A stretch of DNA of 64,000 nt. Origin: Acidobacteriota bacterium. GTDB taxonomy: Bacteria; Acidobacteriota; Thermoanaerobaculia; Multivoradales; J023. Of this stretch, positions 55,091 through 63,530 are shown in pieces. Position numbers and translations under genes: made by a program. The stretch is from assembly GCA_029263395.1 (NCBI GenBank), contig JAJCXO010000112.1, positions 50,993 through 114,992 of the forward strand. Reading direction: 5' to 3'. The notes under the pieces are model-generated. The model searched no databases and was not told the origin of the DNA. It was given only the letters and a program-made list of their open reading frames with translations. Within the stretch, counting starts at the first letter, position 1, and every line of letters begins with the position of its first letter.

Positions 55091-55127
55091 TGAAACGACA
55101 CGTTTCATTTGCAACACCGTGTTGCAA
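55091..55127. promoter_or_regulatory. Two upstream activator dyads before the efflux operon
   Basis: TGAAACGACACGTTTCA (55091-55107) and TTGCAACACCGTGTTGCAA (55109-55127) are perfect dyads with centres 19 bases apart. Both fit TGNAACR-N3-YGTTNCA. They lie ~120 bases before the -24 element, as expected for enhancer-binding sites. Confidence 0.75.
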
Positions 55128-55238
55128 CATCGCGTGACTTCCAAGTCGGATGATTGCTGCCTAGAATCTCGAACTGTCGGCCGCAGACCGGCCTCCGCAG
55201 GGGTTGAACACCGGTTCGCAACCTTGCCGATTCACCGG

Positions 55239-55254
55239 TGGCACGCAATCTGCT
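55239..55254 (+). promoter_or_regulatory. Sigma-54 promoter of the OMF-MFP-RND operon
   Basis: TGGCACGCAATCTGCT carries GG at 55240-55241 and GC at 55252-55253, spaced by 10 bases, matching the -24/-12 pattern. It lies 30 bases before the first start codon. Confidence 0.75.
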
Positions 55255-55282
55255 CTTCTAGTCCTTCGAAAGGAGGACTCCG

Positions 55283-56635
55283 ATGCGGAATGCTGTTGCT
55301 GTTCTCGGTTTGCTGCAGGCGCTGTTCGTGTCCACACCGGGTCTGGCTCAGGTCATGCAGCCGCCTCTGCTCACCCTGGAGCAAGCAATTACCCTGGCGG
55401 AGACGCACAACCGCCGCCTCGAGGCCGCCGACGCACGGCTCGACGTCGCCGAGGCCGGCATCGGCGAGGCTCGATCCCAACGCCGGCCCCGCATCAACCT
55501 GCTGAGCAGCTTGCAACGGTCCAACCACCCGGTCATGGTGTTCAGCAACCTGCTGAGCCAAGCGAGCTTCCAGGCCGAGAACTTCGACCTAGAGACTCTC
55601 AATCACCCCGATCCCCTCAGCAACTGGCAGACGGCGCTGGCGCTCGAGGTGCCTCTATGGAGCGGCGGTCGTCTCATCGGTGGTCTCGAGTCGGCCCGGA
55701 GCAATCGCGATGCCACCGTCGCTGAGCGTGAGCGAGCTCGCCAGCAAGTGGTCCGCGAGGTGACTCATGCCTTTGCCACGGCGGTCCTGGCTGGCCATCA
55801 GCTCGAAGTGGCCCAAGACGCCCTCCAGTCGGCCGCAGCGCATGTCGCACTCACCCGCGACCTGTGGCAGGGAGGACTAGCGGTGGAGTCCGACGTACTG
55901 CGGGCGCAAGTGCGCGAAAGCGAGGTCCGTGAACTGTTGATCCGCGCTGAGAGCGGCGTTGACTTGTCCCACGCCGCCTTGAATCTCGTGCTGGGACGCG
56001 ACCTGGCGACCGCTTTTACCCTGCCCGAGAAGCTCGCGCAGCAAGGTCAGGCCAGCCGCCCTGAAATTGCGACGTTGACCGACCGAATCCACAGCGCTCA
56101 CCAGCGCCGGCCCGACCTGCAAGCAGCCGAGCAGCGTTCAGCCGCCGCCGAAGCCTTGATCAAGGTGGCGCGGGCGGGAAAACGGCCGCAGGTTGGCCTG
56201 CAGGCCAACTATGAAAGTAATGCTGACAGTTTCTTCGGTCGTGATGGCGACCATTGGTCGGTCGGAGTCGGCTTCAGCCTGCCACTATTCGACGGCTCAG
56301 GCACCCGGGCACGGGTGGCGGGCGCCCGTGCCCGCGCTCATGAAGCCGACGTTCAGGTCGAAATGTTGCGGCAAGAGGTTGGCCTCGAAATCCGGCGCGC
56401 AGAGCTGGAGTTACGCGCCGCACACCAGCGACTGGAACAAGCCGCAACCGGCGCCGCCCTGGCACGACGCAGCCTCATGATGGTCGAGGATCGCTACAAG
56501 GAAGGCCTCACGACCCTGCCTGAGCTCCTCGACACCGAAACCGCCCTCACCGAATCCCGGCTACGCGAAGTGGCGGCACAACGCGACGTCTTGATCGCTC
56601 GCGTCGACCTCGAGCTGGCGACCGGCGAACTTTGA
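55283..56635 (+). CDS. TolC family outer-membrane factor
   Basis: The 450-residue protein has a signal peptide (AVLGLLQALFVSTPGLAQ). The duplicated TolC fold follows: TLEQAITLAETHNRRLEAAD, GEARSQRRPRINL, SLQRSNHPVMVFSNLLSQ, LWSGGRLIGGLESAR, then the second copy (RPDLQAAEQRSAAAEALIKV, LPLFDGSGTRARV, LPELLDTETALTE). It would form the trimeric outer-membrane channel of the efflux system whose adaptor and pump follow. AAAGGAGG precedes the ATG. First gene of the sigma-54-controlled operon. Confidence 0.9.
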   Translation: MRNAVAVLGLLQALFVSTPGLAQVMQPPLLTLEQAITLAETHNRRLEAADARLDVAEAGIGEARSQRRPRINLLSSLQRSNHPVMVFSNLLSQASFQAENFDLETLNHPDPLSNWQTALALEVPLWSGGRLIGGLESARSNRDATVAERERARQQVVREVTHAFATAVLAGHQLEVAQDALQSAAAHVALTRDLWQGGLAVESDVLRAQVRESEVRELLIRAESGVDLSHAALNLVLGRDLATAFTLPEKLAQQGQASRPEIATLTDRIHSAHQRRPDLQAAEQRSAAAEALIKVARAGKRPQVGLQANYESNADSFFGRDGDHWSVGVGFSLPLFDGSGTRARVAGARARAHEADVQVEMLRQEVGLEIRRAELELRAAHQRLEQAATGAALARRSLMMVEDRYKEGLTTLPELLDTETALTESRLREVAAQRDVLIARVDLELATGEL

Positions 56636-56650
56636 CGGCAGGAGATCACC

Positions 56651-57742
56651 ATGTCTATGCAATACCACGCGATGCACTACAGGGCGTCGTTCCAACTCGC
56701 GGCGATCGCGCTCCTGCTCATCACCGCTTGTGGCAAACAGCCCGCCACCCCAGCAGAGTCGACCCTCGAACCAGTCCTCGTTGAGGTACGGACTGCGGCC
56801 TTCGAAACGGTCCCGCGCTCGACCCGAGCCAGCGGCACGGTCGTGCCTTGGCGGCGGGTCTCCCCGGGGACCAAGATCCTCGGCCGAGTTGCACAAGTGA
56901 CGGTACGAGCAGGCGATCGGGTCGAGCGCGGGGCATTGTTGGCGCGCCTCGAAGGTCGCGATCTGAAAGCCGCGGTGGACCAAGCCGAGGCTGCGGTAAG
57001 GGTCGCCGAGGCGACGCTGGACAATGCCCGATCCCAACATGCCCGCATGATCGGCCTGCACGACCGCGGCTCGGTGACCGACAAGCGGTTCGAGGACGCA
57101 ACCGCCGCCTTCGAAATCGCCGAGGCGGCCCGGGCGCAGGCACTTGCACACTTGGCGGCTGCTCGAGTGACCCTGAGTTATGCCAACATCCGCAGTCCCT
57201 TGTCCGGTTGGGTAGTTGCTCGTCAAGTCGAGGTCGGAGACATGGCGACGCCGGGGGCATCGCTCTTCACCCTGGAAGACTTGTCCCAGGTCAAAGTACT
57301 GGTGCAGGTGCCCGAGGCCGAAGTAGAGGGTCTGGTGGAAGGTACCGTGGCCAGTGTCGAGATCCTTGACCGAAAAGTCGCCGCCACCGTCAATCGAGTG
57401 GTGCCAGCCGGCGACCCGGCGACCCGTACGTTCTCGGTAAAGCTCATCCTCGACAACCCGGACGGCGCTTTCAAATCCGGCATGTTCGCCCGCGTCCGCT
57501 TCGCCCGTGACGAACGCCAAGCGCTGCGCGTCGAGGCATCGGCGCTGGTCACCCGTGGACAGCTAGAAGGATTGTTCGTGGCCAATCAAGACGGTCGCGT
57601 CCGTCTGCGCTGGGTCAAGACGGGCCAGACCTTGGATGGTCGCACCGAGATCCTCTCTGGCTTCGAGGCCGGCGAGCGCTATTTGCCGACTCCGCCGCCA
57701 GGGTTGGTCGATGGCGCTGCCTACCGGGAGTCGGGCCGATGA
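56651..57742 (+). CDS. RND periplasmic adaptor lipoprotein
   Basis: The 363-residue adaptor has a lipoprotein signal with lipobox LITAC, followed by GKQPATPAEST. A lipoyl half (VTVRAGDRVERGALLARLEGRDL), helical hairpin (~105-165), second lipoyl half (NIRSPLSGWVVARQVEVGDM) and beta-barrel (VAATVNRVVPAGDPATRTFSVKLI) follow in order. It links the TolC-type channel to the pump. Its last four bases (ATGA) overlap the pump start. GGAG lies upstream of the ATG. Confidence 0.9.
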   Translation: MSMQYHAMHYRASFQLAAIALLLITACGKQPATPAESTLEPVLVEVRTAAFETVPRSTRASGTVVPWRRVSPGTKILGRVAQVTVRAGDRVERGALLARLEGRDLKAAVDQAEAAVRVAEATLDNARSQHARMIGLHDRGSVTDKRFEDATAAFEIAEAARAQALAHLAAARVTLSYANIRSPLSGWVVARQVEVGDMATPGASLFTLEDLSQVKVLVQVPEAEVEGLVEGTVASVEILDRKVAATVNRVVPAGDPATRTFSVKLILDNPDGAFKSGMFARVRFARDERQALRVEASALVTRGQLEGLFVANQDGRVRLRWVKTGQTLDGRTEILSGFEAGERYLPTPPPGLVDGAAYRESGR

Positions 57743-60700
57743 CCACCACCGACACGCCGCTGGGCCCGGCCGGTCGCATCGGCCGCTTCTTCATCAACTC
57801 CAAGCTCACGCCGCTGCTGGTGATCGCTGCCCTAGGCCTAGGTCTAATCGCCGTCCAGCTTACGCCACGGGAAGAGGAGCCACAGATTATCGTTCCGATC
57901 GTCGATCTCTTCGTCGGTCTGCCAGGAGCCAGTCCGACCGAGGTCGAGAGCCGTGTCACCCGCCCCCTCGAGAAGCGAATGTGGGAGATTCCGGGCGTCG
58001 AGTACGTCTACTCGACCTCGACCCCTGGCGTCGCGATGGTAACGGTGCGTTTTCTGGTCGGAGAGGATCAAGAATGGAGTCTGGTCAAAGTCTACGATCA
58101 GCTAGCCTCCGGCTTGGACGAGATGCCCGCAGGCGCGACCCCACCCTTAGTCAAGCCACGCAGCATCGACGATGTTCCGGTGCTTGCGCTGACCCTCTAC
58201 TTGGCCACCCGGTCCACCGACTACTCGGCCACCCGGTCCACCGACGCGGCGACTGACGGCACCACCCCCAACCGCTACGGCACCTACCAGCTGCGACGCC
58301 TCGCGGCCGAGCTGGCAGGCGAGCTCGCCGCCCTCGACAAGGTTGGCGCGGTGAGAATCATCGGCGGCGAGCGTCGGCAGGTGCGCGTCTTCTTGGACGC
58401 CGAGCGGCTAGCGGCCTCCCGCCTCGACCCGGCGGCGATTGCCACCGCCCTCAACAGTCAGAACTCCACGATGCCGGCGGGCAGCTTCGAACAGCGCAAC
58501 CGCGAGGTGTTGGTGGAGACCGGCTCCTTTCTGCGCGATGCTCGTGAGGTTGCCGACCTGGTGGTTGGAGTGAGCAGTGGGCGACCCGTCTACCTGCGCG
58601 ATGTCGCACAGGTGGTTGACGGGGCGGAGCCAGCGACCAACCACGTCTTTTTCCGTCATGGCGCCAGCAGCACCGATACCGCGGAAGCGAGGGTTGGGGC
58701 CCCGGCGATGAGCCCCGCGGTCACCGTGTCGGTCACTAAACGTCCGGGGGCGGACGCCCACCGCGTCGTCGCGGACGCCCTGGCCAGGGTCGAGAGCCTG
58801 CGCGGTCGACTCCTACCCCCCGAGATCGAGGTCGCGGTGACTCGCGACTACGGTGCCACCGCCAAAGAGAAGGCTGACGAGTTGCTGCTCCATCTCCTTG
58901 TAGCCATCCTCTCGGTTTCGGTACTCATTGGTTTTGCTCTCGGATGGCGCGGCGCTCTGGTGGTCTTCATCTCGGTACCGGTGTCCTTCGCTCTGACCCT
59001 CTTTGTCTACTACCTCTTCGGCTACACCCTCAATCGGGTGACCCTATTTGCGCTCATCTTCGTCACCGGGATCGTGGTCGACGACTCGATCATTGTGGTC
59101 GAGAACATCGTGCGCCACCTCGCACAACGCAAGCAGCCGCCGCTACAGGCAGCGATTGCGGCGGTGAACGAAGTTGGCAACCCCACCATTCTCGCCACCT
59201 TGACAGTGATCGCCGCGGTGCTGCCGATGGCCTTCGTGCGCGGGCTGATGGGCCCCTACATGCTGCCGATGCCAGTCGGCGCGGCACTAGCGATGACCTT
59301 CTCGCTGTTCGTGGCATTAATCGCCGCACCCTGGTTCGGCTACCGACTACTGCGCAGCCACCCCAGTGGACACCACGAGAGCGAAGACAGTGACGATCCC
59401 GAGGCCGGTCGCCTCTACCGTCTCTACCGCTGGACGCTCGTTCCCCTGTTGATCCACCCGCGCCGTCGGTGGGGCTTTCTGATGGCGATCTTCGCCCTGC
59501 TCATTGGTGCCATCGCGCTGCTGCCGGCAGGCCTGGTGAGCGTCAAGATGCTGCCCTTCGACAACAAGAGCGAGATTCAGGTAGTTATCGACATGCCCGA
59601 AGGCACCACCCTCGAGTCGACCTCGCGGGTGGCGCGGGAGATCGCCGACTACCTGGCGGAGATGCCAGTCGTCACCGATATCCAACTGTACGCTGGCACC
59701 GCCGCACCGATCAACTTCAATGGCCTGGTGCGTCACTACGACCTGCGCGCCGGCTCCCACGTCGCCGACCTGCAAGTCAACCTGCGGCACAAGGACGATC
59801 GTGACGAGCAAAGCCACGCTATCGCCACCCGCATCCGCCCAGGAGTGCAGTTGATCGCGGCGCGCCACGGCGCCGCCGTCAAGGTGGTGGAAGTGCCGCC
59901 AGGGCCGCCAGTTCTCTCGACGCTCGTCGCCGAAGTTTACGGCCCAAACGAAGAAGCCCGCATCGCCCTCGCTCGGCAGATCCGGGACATCTTCACCACC
60001 ACGGACGGGGTGGTGGACGTCGACTGGCTGGTCGAGGCGCCGCAGCCTAAGCTCGTCTTCACCGTCGACCGCGAGAAGGCGGCGTTGCATGGTATCCCCG
60101 CGGTCCACGTGGCACGCACCCTGCGCCTGGCCACGGGCGGTGAGAACGCGGGCGTACTGCATGCCTCCGACGAAGTGGAGCCGGTGGCCATCCGCCTCGA
60201 GCTGCCGCGGGTGATGCGGTCCTCAGTCGCCGACCTCTCGGCGTTGCGCCTGGCATCAATGGCCGGTGCCCTGGTGCCGTTGTCGGAGCTCGTCCAGGTG
60301 GAAGAAACAACCCGCGAAGCGAGTCGTTTTCGCAAGAACCTCAAACCGGTGGTCTACGTCACCGCCGACGTTGCCACAACCAGCGAGGGCGGCGATGTTT
60401 CCGGCGGACGTGAAAGCCCGGTCTACGCCATTCAGGATATGGCTGAACGCATTGCCGAACTCGAGGTGCCTGGCGGCGGCACGGTGGAACAATTCTACCG
60501 TGACGAGCCTTGGTCAACGGAGCGCCCGGCGATGAAATGGGATGGCGAGTGGCACATCACCTACGAGGTTTTTCGCGATCTCGGCGCCGCCTTCGGGGTC
60601 GTGCTGATCCTCATCTACCTCTTGATCGTCGGCTGGTTCGGCTCCTTCAAGGTACCGCTCACCATGATGACTGCCATCCCTCTCGGCCTGGTCGGCGTGC

Positions 60701-61107
60701 TGCCCGGCCACTGGCTATTCGGCGCCTTCTTCACCGCCACCTCGATGATCGGCTTCATCGCCCTGGCCGGCATCATGGTCCGCAACTCGGTGTTGTTGAT
60801 CGACTTCGTCAACCTCTCCCTCGAGCGCGGCAGAACCCTCGGCGAAGCGGTTGTCGAAGCCGGGGCCGTGCGCTTCCGGCCGATCCTGCTGACTGCCGGC
60901 ACCGTTGTCATCGGCGCTGTCGTCATCCTCTTCGATCCGATCTTCCAGGGCCTCGCCATCGCCCTGATGAGTGGCGCCTTCGCCTCTACCGCCCTCACCC
61001 TTGTGGTTGTGCCCCTGGTCCATTTCATGGCTGAGAAGCGGCATCACCCACAGCCACTACCCGCTGCCTGGACCGATAAGCCCAAAGCAGCCCAAAACGA
61101 CACCTGA
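57739..61107 (+). CDS. RND family efflux permease
   Basis: The 1122-residue pump has twelve transmembrane segments in two repeats and porter loops with the usual GASPTEVESRVTRPLEKRM. Helix 4 has the proton-relay pair in TGIVVDDSIIVVENI; the second half has the corresponding helix FIALAGIMVRNSVLLIDF. It is longer than average because of loop insertions, including a duplicated STDYSATRSTD segment (~155-170) coded by two 24-bp direct repeats. The family exports drugs, detergents or metals; the sequence resembles the multidrug more than the CzcA metal group. Confidence 0.9.
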   Translation: MTTTDTPLGPAGRIGRFFINSKLTPLLVIAALGLGLIAVQLTPREEEPQIIVPIVDLFVGLPGASPTEVESRVTRPLEKRMWEIPGVEYVYSTSTPGVAMVTVRFLVGEDQEWSLVKVYDQLASGLDEMPAGATPPLVKPRSIDDVPVLALTLYLATRSTDYSATRSTDAATDGTTPNRYGTYQLRRLAAELAGELAALDKVGAVRIIGGERRQVRVFLDAERLAASRLDPAAIATALNSQNSTMPAGSFEQRNREVLVETGSFLRDAREVADLVVGVSSGRPVYLRDVAQVVDGAEPATNHVFFRHGASSTDTAEARVGAPAMSPAVTVSVTKRPGADAHRVVADALARVESLRGRLLPPEIEVAVTRDYGATAKEKADELLLHLLVAILSVSVLIGFALGWRGALVVFISVPVSFALTLFVYYLFGYTLNRVTLFALIFVTGIVVDDSIIVVENIVRHLAQRKQPPLQAAIAAVNEVGNPTILATLTVIAAVLPMAFVRGLMGPYMLPMPVGAALAMTFSLFVALIAAPWFGYRLLRSHPSGHHESEDSDDPEAGRLYRLYRWTLVPLLIHPRRRWGFLMAIFALLIGAIALLPAGLVSVKMLPFDNKSEIQVVIDMPEGTTLESTSRVAREIADYLAEMPVVTDIQLYAGTAAPINFNGLVRHYDLRAGSHVADLQVNLRHKDDRDEQSHAIATRIRPGVQLIAARHGAAVKVVEVPPGPPVLSTLVAEVYGPNEEARIALARQIRDIFTTTDGVVDVDWLVEAPQPKLVFTVDREKAALHGIPAVHVARTLRLATGGENAGVLHASDEVEPVAIRLELPRVMRSSVADLSALRLASMAGALVPLSELVQVEETTREASRFRKNLKPVVYVTADVATTSEGGDVSGGRESPVYAIQDMAERIAELEVPGGGTVEQFYRDEPWSTERPAMKWDGEWHITYEVFRDLGAAFGVVLILIYLLIVGWFGSFKVPLTMMTAIPLGLVGVLPGHWLFGAFFTATSMIGFIALAGIMVRNSVLLIDFVNLSLERGRTLGEAVVEAGAVRFRPILLTAGTVVIGAVVILFDPIFQGLAIALMSGAFASTALTLVVVPLVHFMAEKRHHPQPLPAAWTDKPKAAQNDT
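58197..58244 (+). repeat. 24-bp in-frame direct duplication in the RND gene
   Basis: Two adjacent 24-bp units (58197-58220, 58221-58244) differ at one base (position 6) and share GGCCACCCGGTCCACCGA. They add eight residues without changing the frame. Confidence 0.9.
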
Positions 61108-61114
61108 TCGCCAC

Positions 61115-61164
61115 TGAAACCTCCTGTTCCAACCTGGAACGTGATGTTTCAACGGGGTGTTCCA
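61115..61164. promoter_or_regulatory. Upstream activator dyads before the SQR operon
   Basis: TGAAACCTCCTGTTCCA (61115-61131) and TGGAACGTGATGTTTCA (61135-61151) fit the same 17-bp dyad as the sites at 55091-55127, with centres 20 bases apart. A weaker third copy, TTCAACGGGGTGTTCCA, overlaps at 61148-61164. Confidence 0.7.
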
Positions 61165-61213
61165 AGCACTTGGCAATGCACGTCTAAACATTGAAAAACA
61201 AGTAGCTTCCACC

Positions 61214-61229
61214 TGGCACGCACCTTGCT
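61214..61229 (+). promoter_or_regulatory. Sigma-54 promoter of the SQR operon
   Basis: TGGCACGCACCTTGCT matches the sigma-54 consensus very well (GG at 61215-61216, GC at 61227-61228, spacing 10). It lies 30 bases before the first start codon. Confidence 0.85.
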
Positions 61230-61258
61230 ATCTAGTCTGTTAAAAGGAGGAAACGGAC

Positions 61259-62506
61259 ATGAAGAACATCGTCATACTTGGAGCTGGGACCGCCGGCACG
61301 ATGGTGGCGAATCATCTGCGGGGCAAGCTCCCCTCAGGTTGGGCGCTGAAGATCGTGGACCCGGATCCCCTCCACCTCTATCAACCCGGCCTACTCTTCC
61401 TGCCCTTCGGGGACGAAAAGCAAGAGCGACTGCTGCGCCCCCGTGGCCACACTCTGCGGAGTGGCGTCGAGTGGAGCCAGCAAGCAGTCGAGACCGTTGA
61501 TGTCGAGGCTCGCCAAGTGGTGCTCGAAGACAGTGAACGCTTGAGCTACGACATCCTGGTCTTGGCCAGCGGTTCACAAATCCGCCCCGAGGAAACCGAG
61601 GGACTGCTCGGTGACCATTGGCACAACTCCGCCCACGACTTCTACACCCTGGACGGAGCGAACGCGCTGCGGCGGGCGCTGGCGGACTTCGACGACGGCC
61701 GCTTGGTGGTCAACGTTGTCGAGATGCCAATCAAGTGCCCGGTGGCGCCGCTCGAGTTTCTCTTCCTGGCCGACGACTACTTCACCCGCCGCGGCATCCG
61801 TGACCGCGTCGAGCTGGTCTACGCCACCCCGTTGGACGGCGCCTTCACCAAGCCGGTCGCCTCCGCCGCACTGGGTTATCTGCTAGAACAGAAGGGTATT
61901 CAGGTCGAGAGCGAGTTCAACACCGGCGAGGTCGACGGTGAAGCGCGGCTGCTGCGCTCCTGGGACGAACGCGAGGTGCCCTACGACCTTTTGGTGTCGA
62001 TCCCCACCCACGGTGGAGCACCTTTCATCGCCGCCTCCGGCCTCGGCAACGAGCTCGACTTTGTGCCCACCGAGCACCACAGCTTATTGGCCAAGGCACA
62101 CGATCGGATCTTTGTCCTCGGCGACGCGACCGATCTGCCGAGCTCCAAGGCGGGCTCCGTGGCCCACTTTCAGAGCGGGGTCGTAGCCAACAACGTGCTG
62201 CGGACGATCGCCGGCAAGAGCCTAGTGGAAGGGTTTGACGGCCATTCCAATTGCTTCATCGAGAGTGGTGGCGGCAAGGCCCTGTTGATCGACTTCAACT
62301 ACGACGTCGAACCGCTGCCCGGCCACTACCCGGTTCCCGGGCTCGGCCCGTTCAACTTGCTGGCCGAGAGTCGAGTGAACCATTGGGGCAAGCTCGCTTT
62401 CCGCTGGATTTACTGGAACGCGCTCTTACCCGCCTTGCCATTGCCGCTGCCGAGTCGGATGTCGATGGCCGGCAAACGTCGGCCGCCGGAATCGGTCGCC
62501 GCCTGA
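61259..62506 (+). CDS. Sulfide:quinone oxidoreductase-like flavoprotein
   Basis: The 415-residue FAD protein begins with the dinucleotide-binding motif NIVILGAGTAGTMVANHL. It has the second-fold motif LVLASGSQIRP and the FAD-contact segment RIFVLGDATDLPSSKAG. Cys160 (in PIKCPVAPLEF) and Cys332 (in HSNCFIESGG) match the two conserved SQR cysteines that form the redox site; a third N-terminal cysteine is absent. The C-terminus is hydrophobic and amphipathic (WIYWNALLPALPLPLPSRM), fitting membrane attachment near quinone. The product would be sulfane sulfur passed on to DsrC/DsrE-type carriers encoded next. Confidence 0.88.
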   Translation: MKNIVILGAGTAGTMVANHLRGKLPSGWALKIVDPDPLHLYQPGLLFLPFGDEKQERLLRPRGHTLRSGVEWSQQAVETVDVEARQVVLEDSERLSYDILVLASGSQIRPEETEGLLGDHWHNSAHDFYTLDGANALRRALADFDDGRLVVNVVEMPIKCPVAPLEFLFLADDYFTRRGIRDRVELVYATPLDGAFTKPVASAALGYLLEQKGIQVESEFNTGEVDGEARLLRSWDEREVPYDLLVSIPTHGGAPFIAASGLGNELDFVPTEHHSLLAKAHDRIFVLGDATDLPSSKAGSVAHFQSGVVANNVLRTIAGKSLVEGFDGHSNCFIESGGGKALLIDFNYDVEPLPGHYPVPGLGPFNLLAESRVNHWGKLAFRWIYWNALLPALPLPLPSRMSMAGKRRPPESVAA

Positions 62507-62558
62507 AGTTTGAAACTCTCTGAAACACCCAAACCCATACGACACGAGGAGGTGTGAC

Positions 62559-62876
62559 ATGACCGCATTGGAAGCTGCCGGAAAAACCATCGAGCTCAAT
62601 GGCGAAGGATTCCTTCTAGATGGTGATCAGTGGACTCCGGAACTCGCCGAAGCCCTCGCAGAGTCAGCAGGCATGGGTCCTCTGAGCGACAAGCACTGGC
62701 AGGTGATCACATTCTGCCGTGAGGACGCTGCCCGCGAAGGGCAGTCACCGGGCTTACGCCGGATCTCCAAGCTCTCGGGGGTCTCCATGAAAGAGCTCTA
62801 CAAGTTGTTCCCCAAGGGTCCGGGCAAACTGGCGGCCAGAGTCGCCGGCCTACCCAAGCCACAGGCCTGCATCTGA
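62559..62876 (+). CDS. DsrC/TusE family sulfur carrier, single cysteine
   Basis: A 105-residue protein with the full DsrC/TusE signature: LDGDQWTPELAEALAE, LSDKHWQVITFCRE and the C-terminal arm FPKGPGKLAARVAGLPKPQACI. The penultimate Cys104 is present. The second arm cysteine found in DsrC (11 residues earlier) is Ala93. That makes it TusE- or RspA-like, a sulfur carrier or regulator rather than a DsrAB partner. GAGGAGG precedes the ATG. It follows the SQR gene by 52 bases. Confidence 0.9.
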   Translation: MTALEAAGKTIELNGEGFLLDGDQWTPELAEALAESAGMGPLSDKHWQVITFCREDAAREGQSPGLRRISKLSGVSMKELYKLFPKGPGKLAARVAGLPKPQACI

Positions 62877-62924
62877 GTCCCGATTAGCTGTGTCCTGGAC
62901 GATTCGAATCAAAAGGAGTTCATC

Positions 62925-63452
62925 ATGAACACTGCCACTCTCACTTCCCCGACCGCCGATGTCACAGTGGCACCAGCCGTGCCCAAGCCCGAGCCCATCG
63001 CTAAGATCGCGATTATCTGCTCCAAGGGTACCCTTGACATGGCATACCCCGGTCTAATCCTGGCCAACGCTGCCCGTATGTCGGGCATCGACGCAACACT
63101 CTTCTTCACCTTCTGGGGTCTCGACATCATCTCCGAAGAGACGGTCGACAAACTCCATGTGCCAACCGTAGGCAACCCTTCGATGCACATTCCGACGCTG
63201 GTCGGCGGCTTGCCAGGCATGGAATCCCTGGCCACCACCATGATGAAGAAGCAGATGGAGAAACTGGACATCCCGGATGTCCGCGAGTTGGTCGAGATTC
63301 TCGATGATTCCGGCGCTGAGCTTTATGCCTGCCGCATGGCGATGGACATGTTCAAGCGCACCGAGGACGACCTGCTACCGCAGGTCAAAGACATCATCTC
63401 GGCGATGGATTTCTACGACAAAGCCGCTGGCGCCCAGATCCTGTTTATCTGA
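62925..63452 (+). CDS. DsrE2-like sulfur carrier (DsrE/DsrF/DrsH family)
   Basis: The 175-residue protein has an N-terminal extension followed by a DsrE-fold domain: KIAIICSKGTLDMAYPGLILANAA and FTFWGLDII, a Met-rich loop (MMKKQMEKLDIPDV) and the active cysteine in LYACRMAMDMF (Cys136). This is the DsrE2 group, which in sulfur oxidisers moves sulfur between SQR/rhodanese and TusA or DsrC. AAAGGAG precedes the ATG. Likely a sulfur shuttle partner of the preceding DsrC-like protein. Confidence 0.88.
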   Translation: MNTATLTSPTADVTVAPAVPKPEPIAKIAIICSKGTLDMAYPGLILANAARMSGIDATLFFTFWGLDIISEETVDKLHVPTVGNPSMHIPTLVGGLPGMESLATTMMKKQMEKLDIPDVRELVEILDDSGAELYACRMAMDMFKRTEDDLLPQVKDIISAMDFYDKAAGAQILFI

Positions 63453-63467
63453 GTTAACAGCGCACCA

Positions 63468-63490
63468 GCCGTCGGCGTCGTGCCGACGGC
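63468..63490 (+). terminator. GC-rich hairpin after the DsrE2-like gene
   Basis: GCCGTCGGC-GTCGT-GCCGACGGC is a perfect 9-bp stem with a 5-base loop 16 bases after the stop codon. No strong T-run follows, so it may end or attenuate the operon before the porin gene. Confidence 0.5.
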
Positions 63491-63530
63491 CTCCCGATCT
63501 GTCTATTGAGTCCGCGAAAGGGGAGCCACC

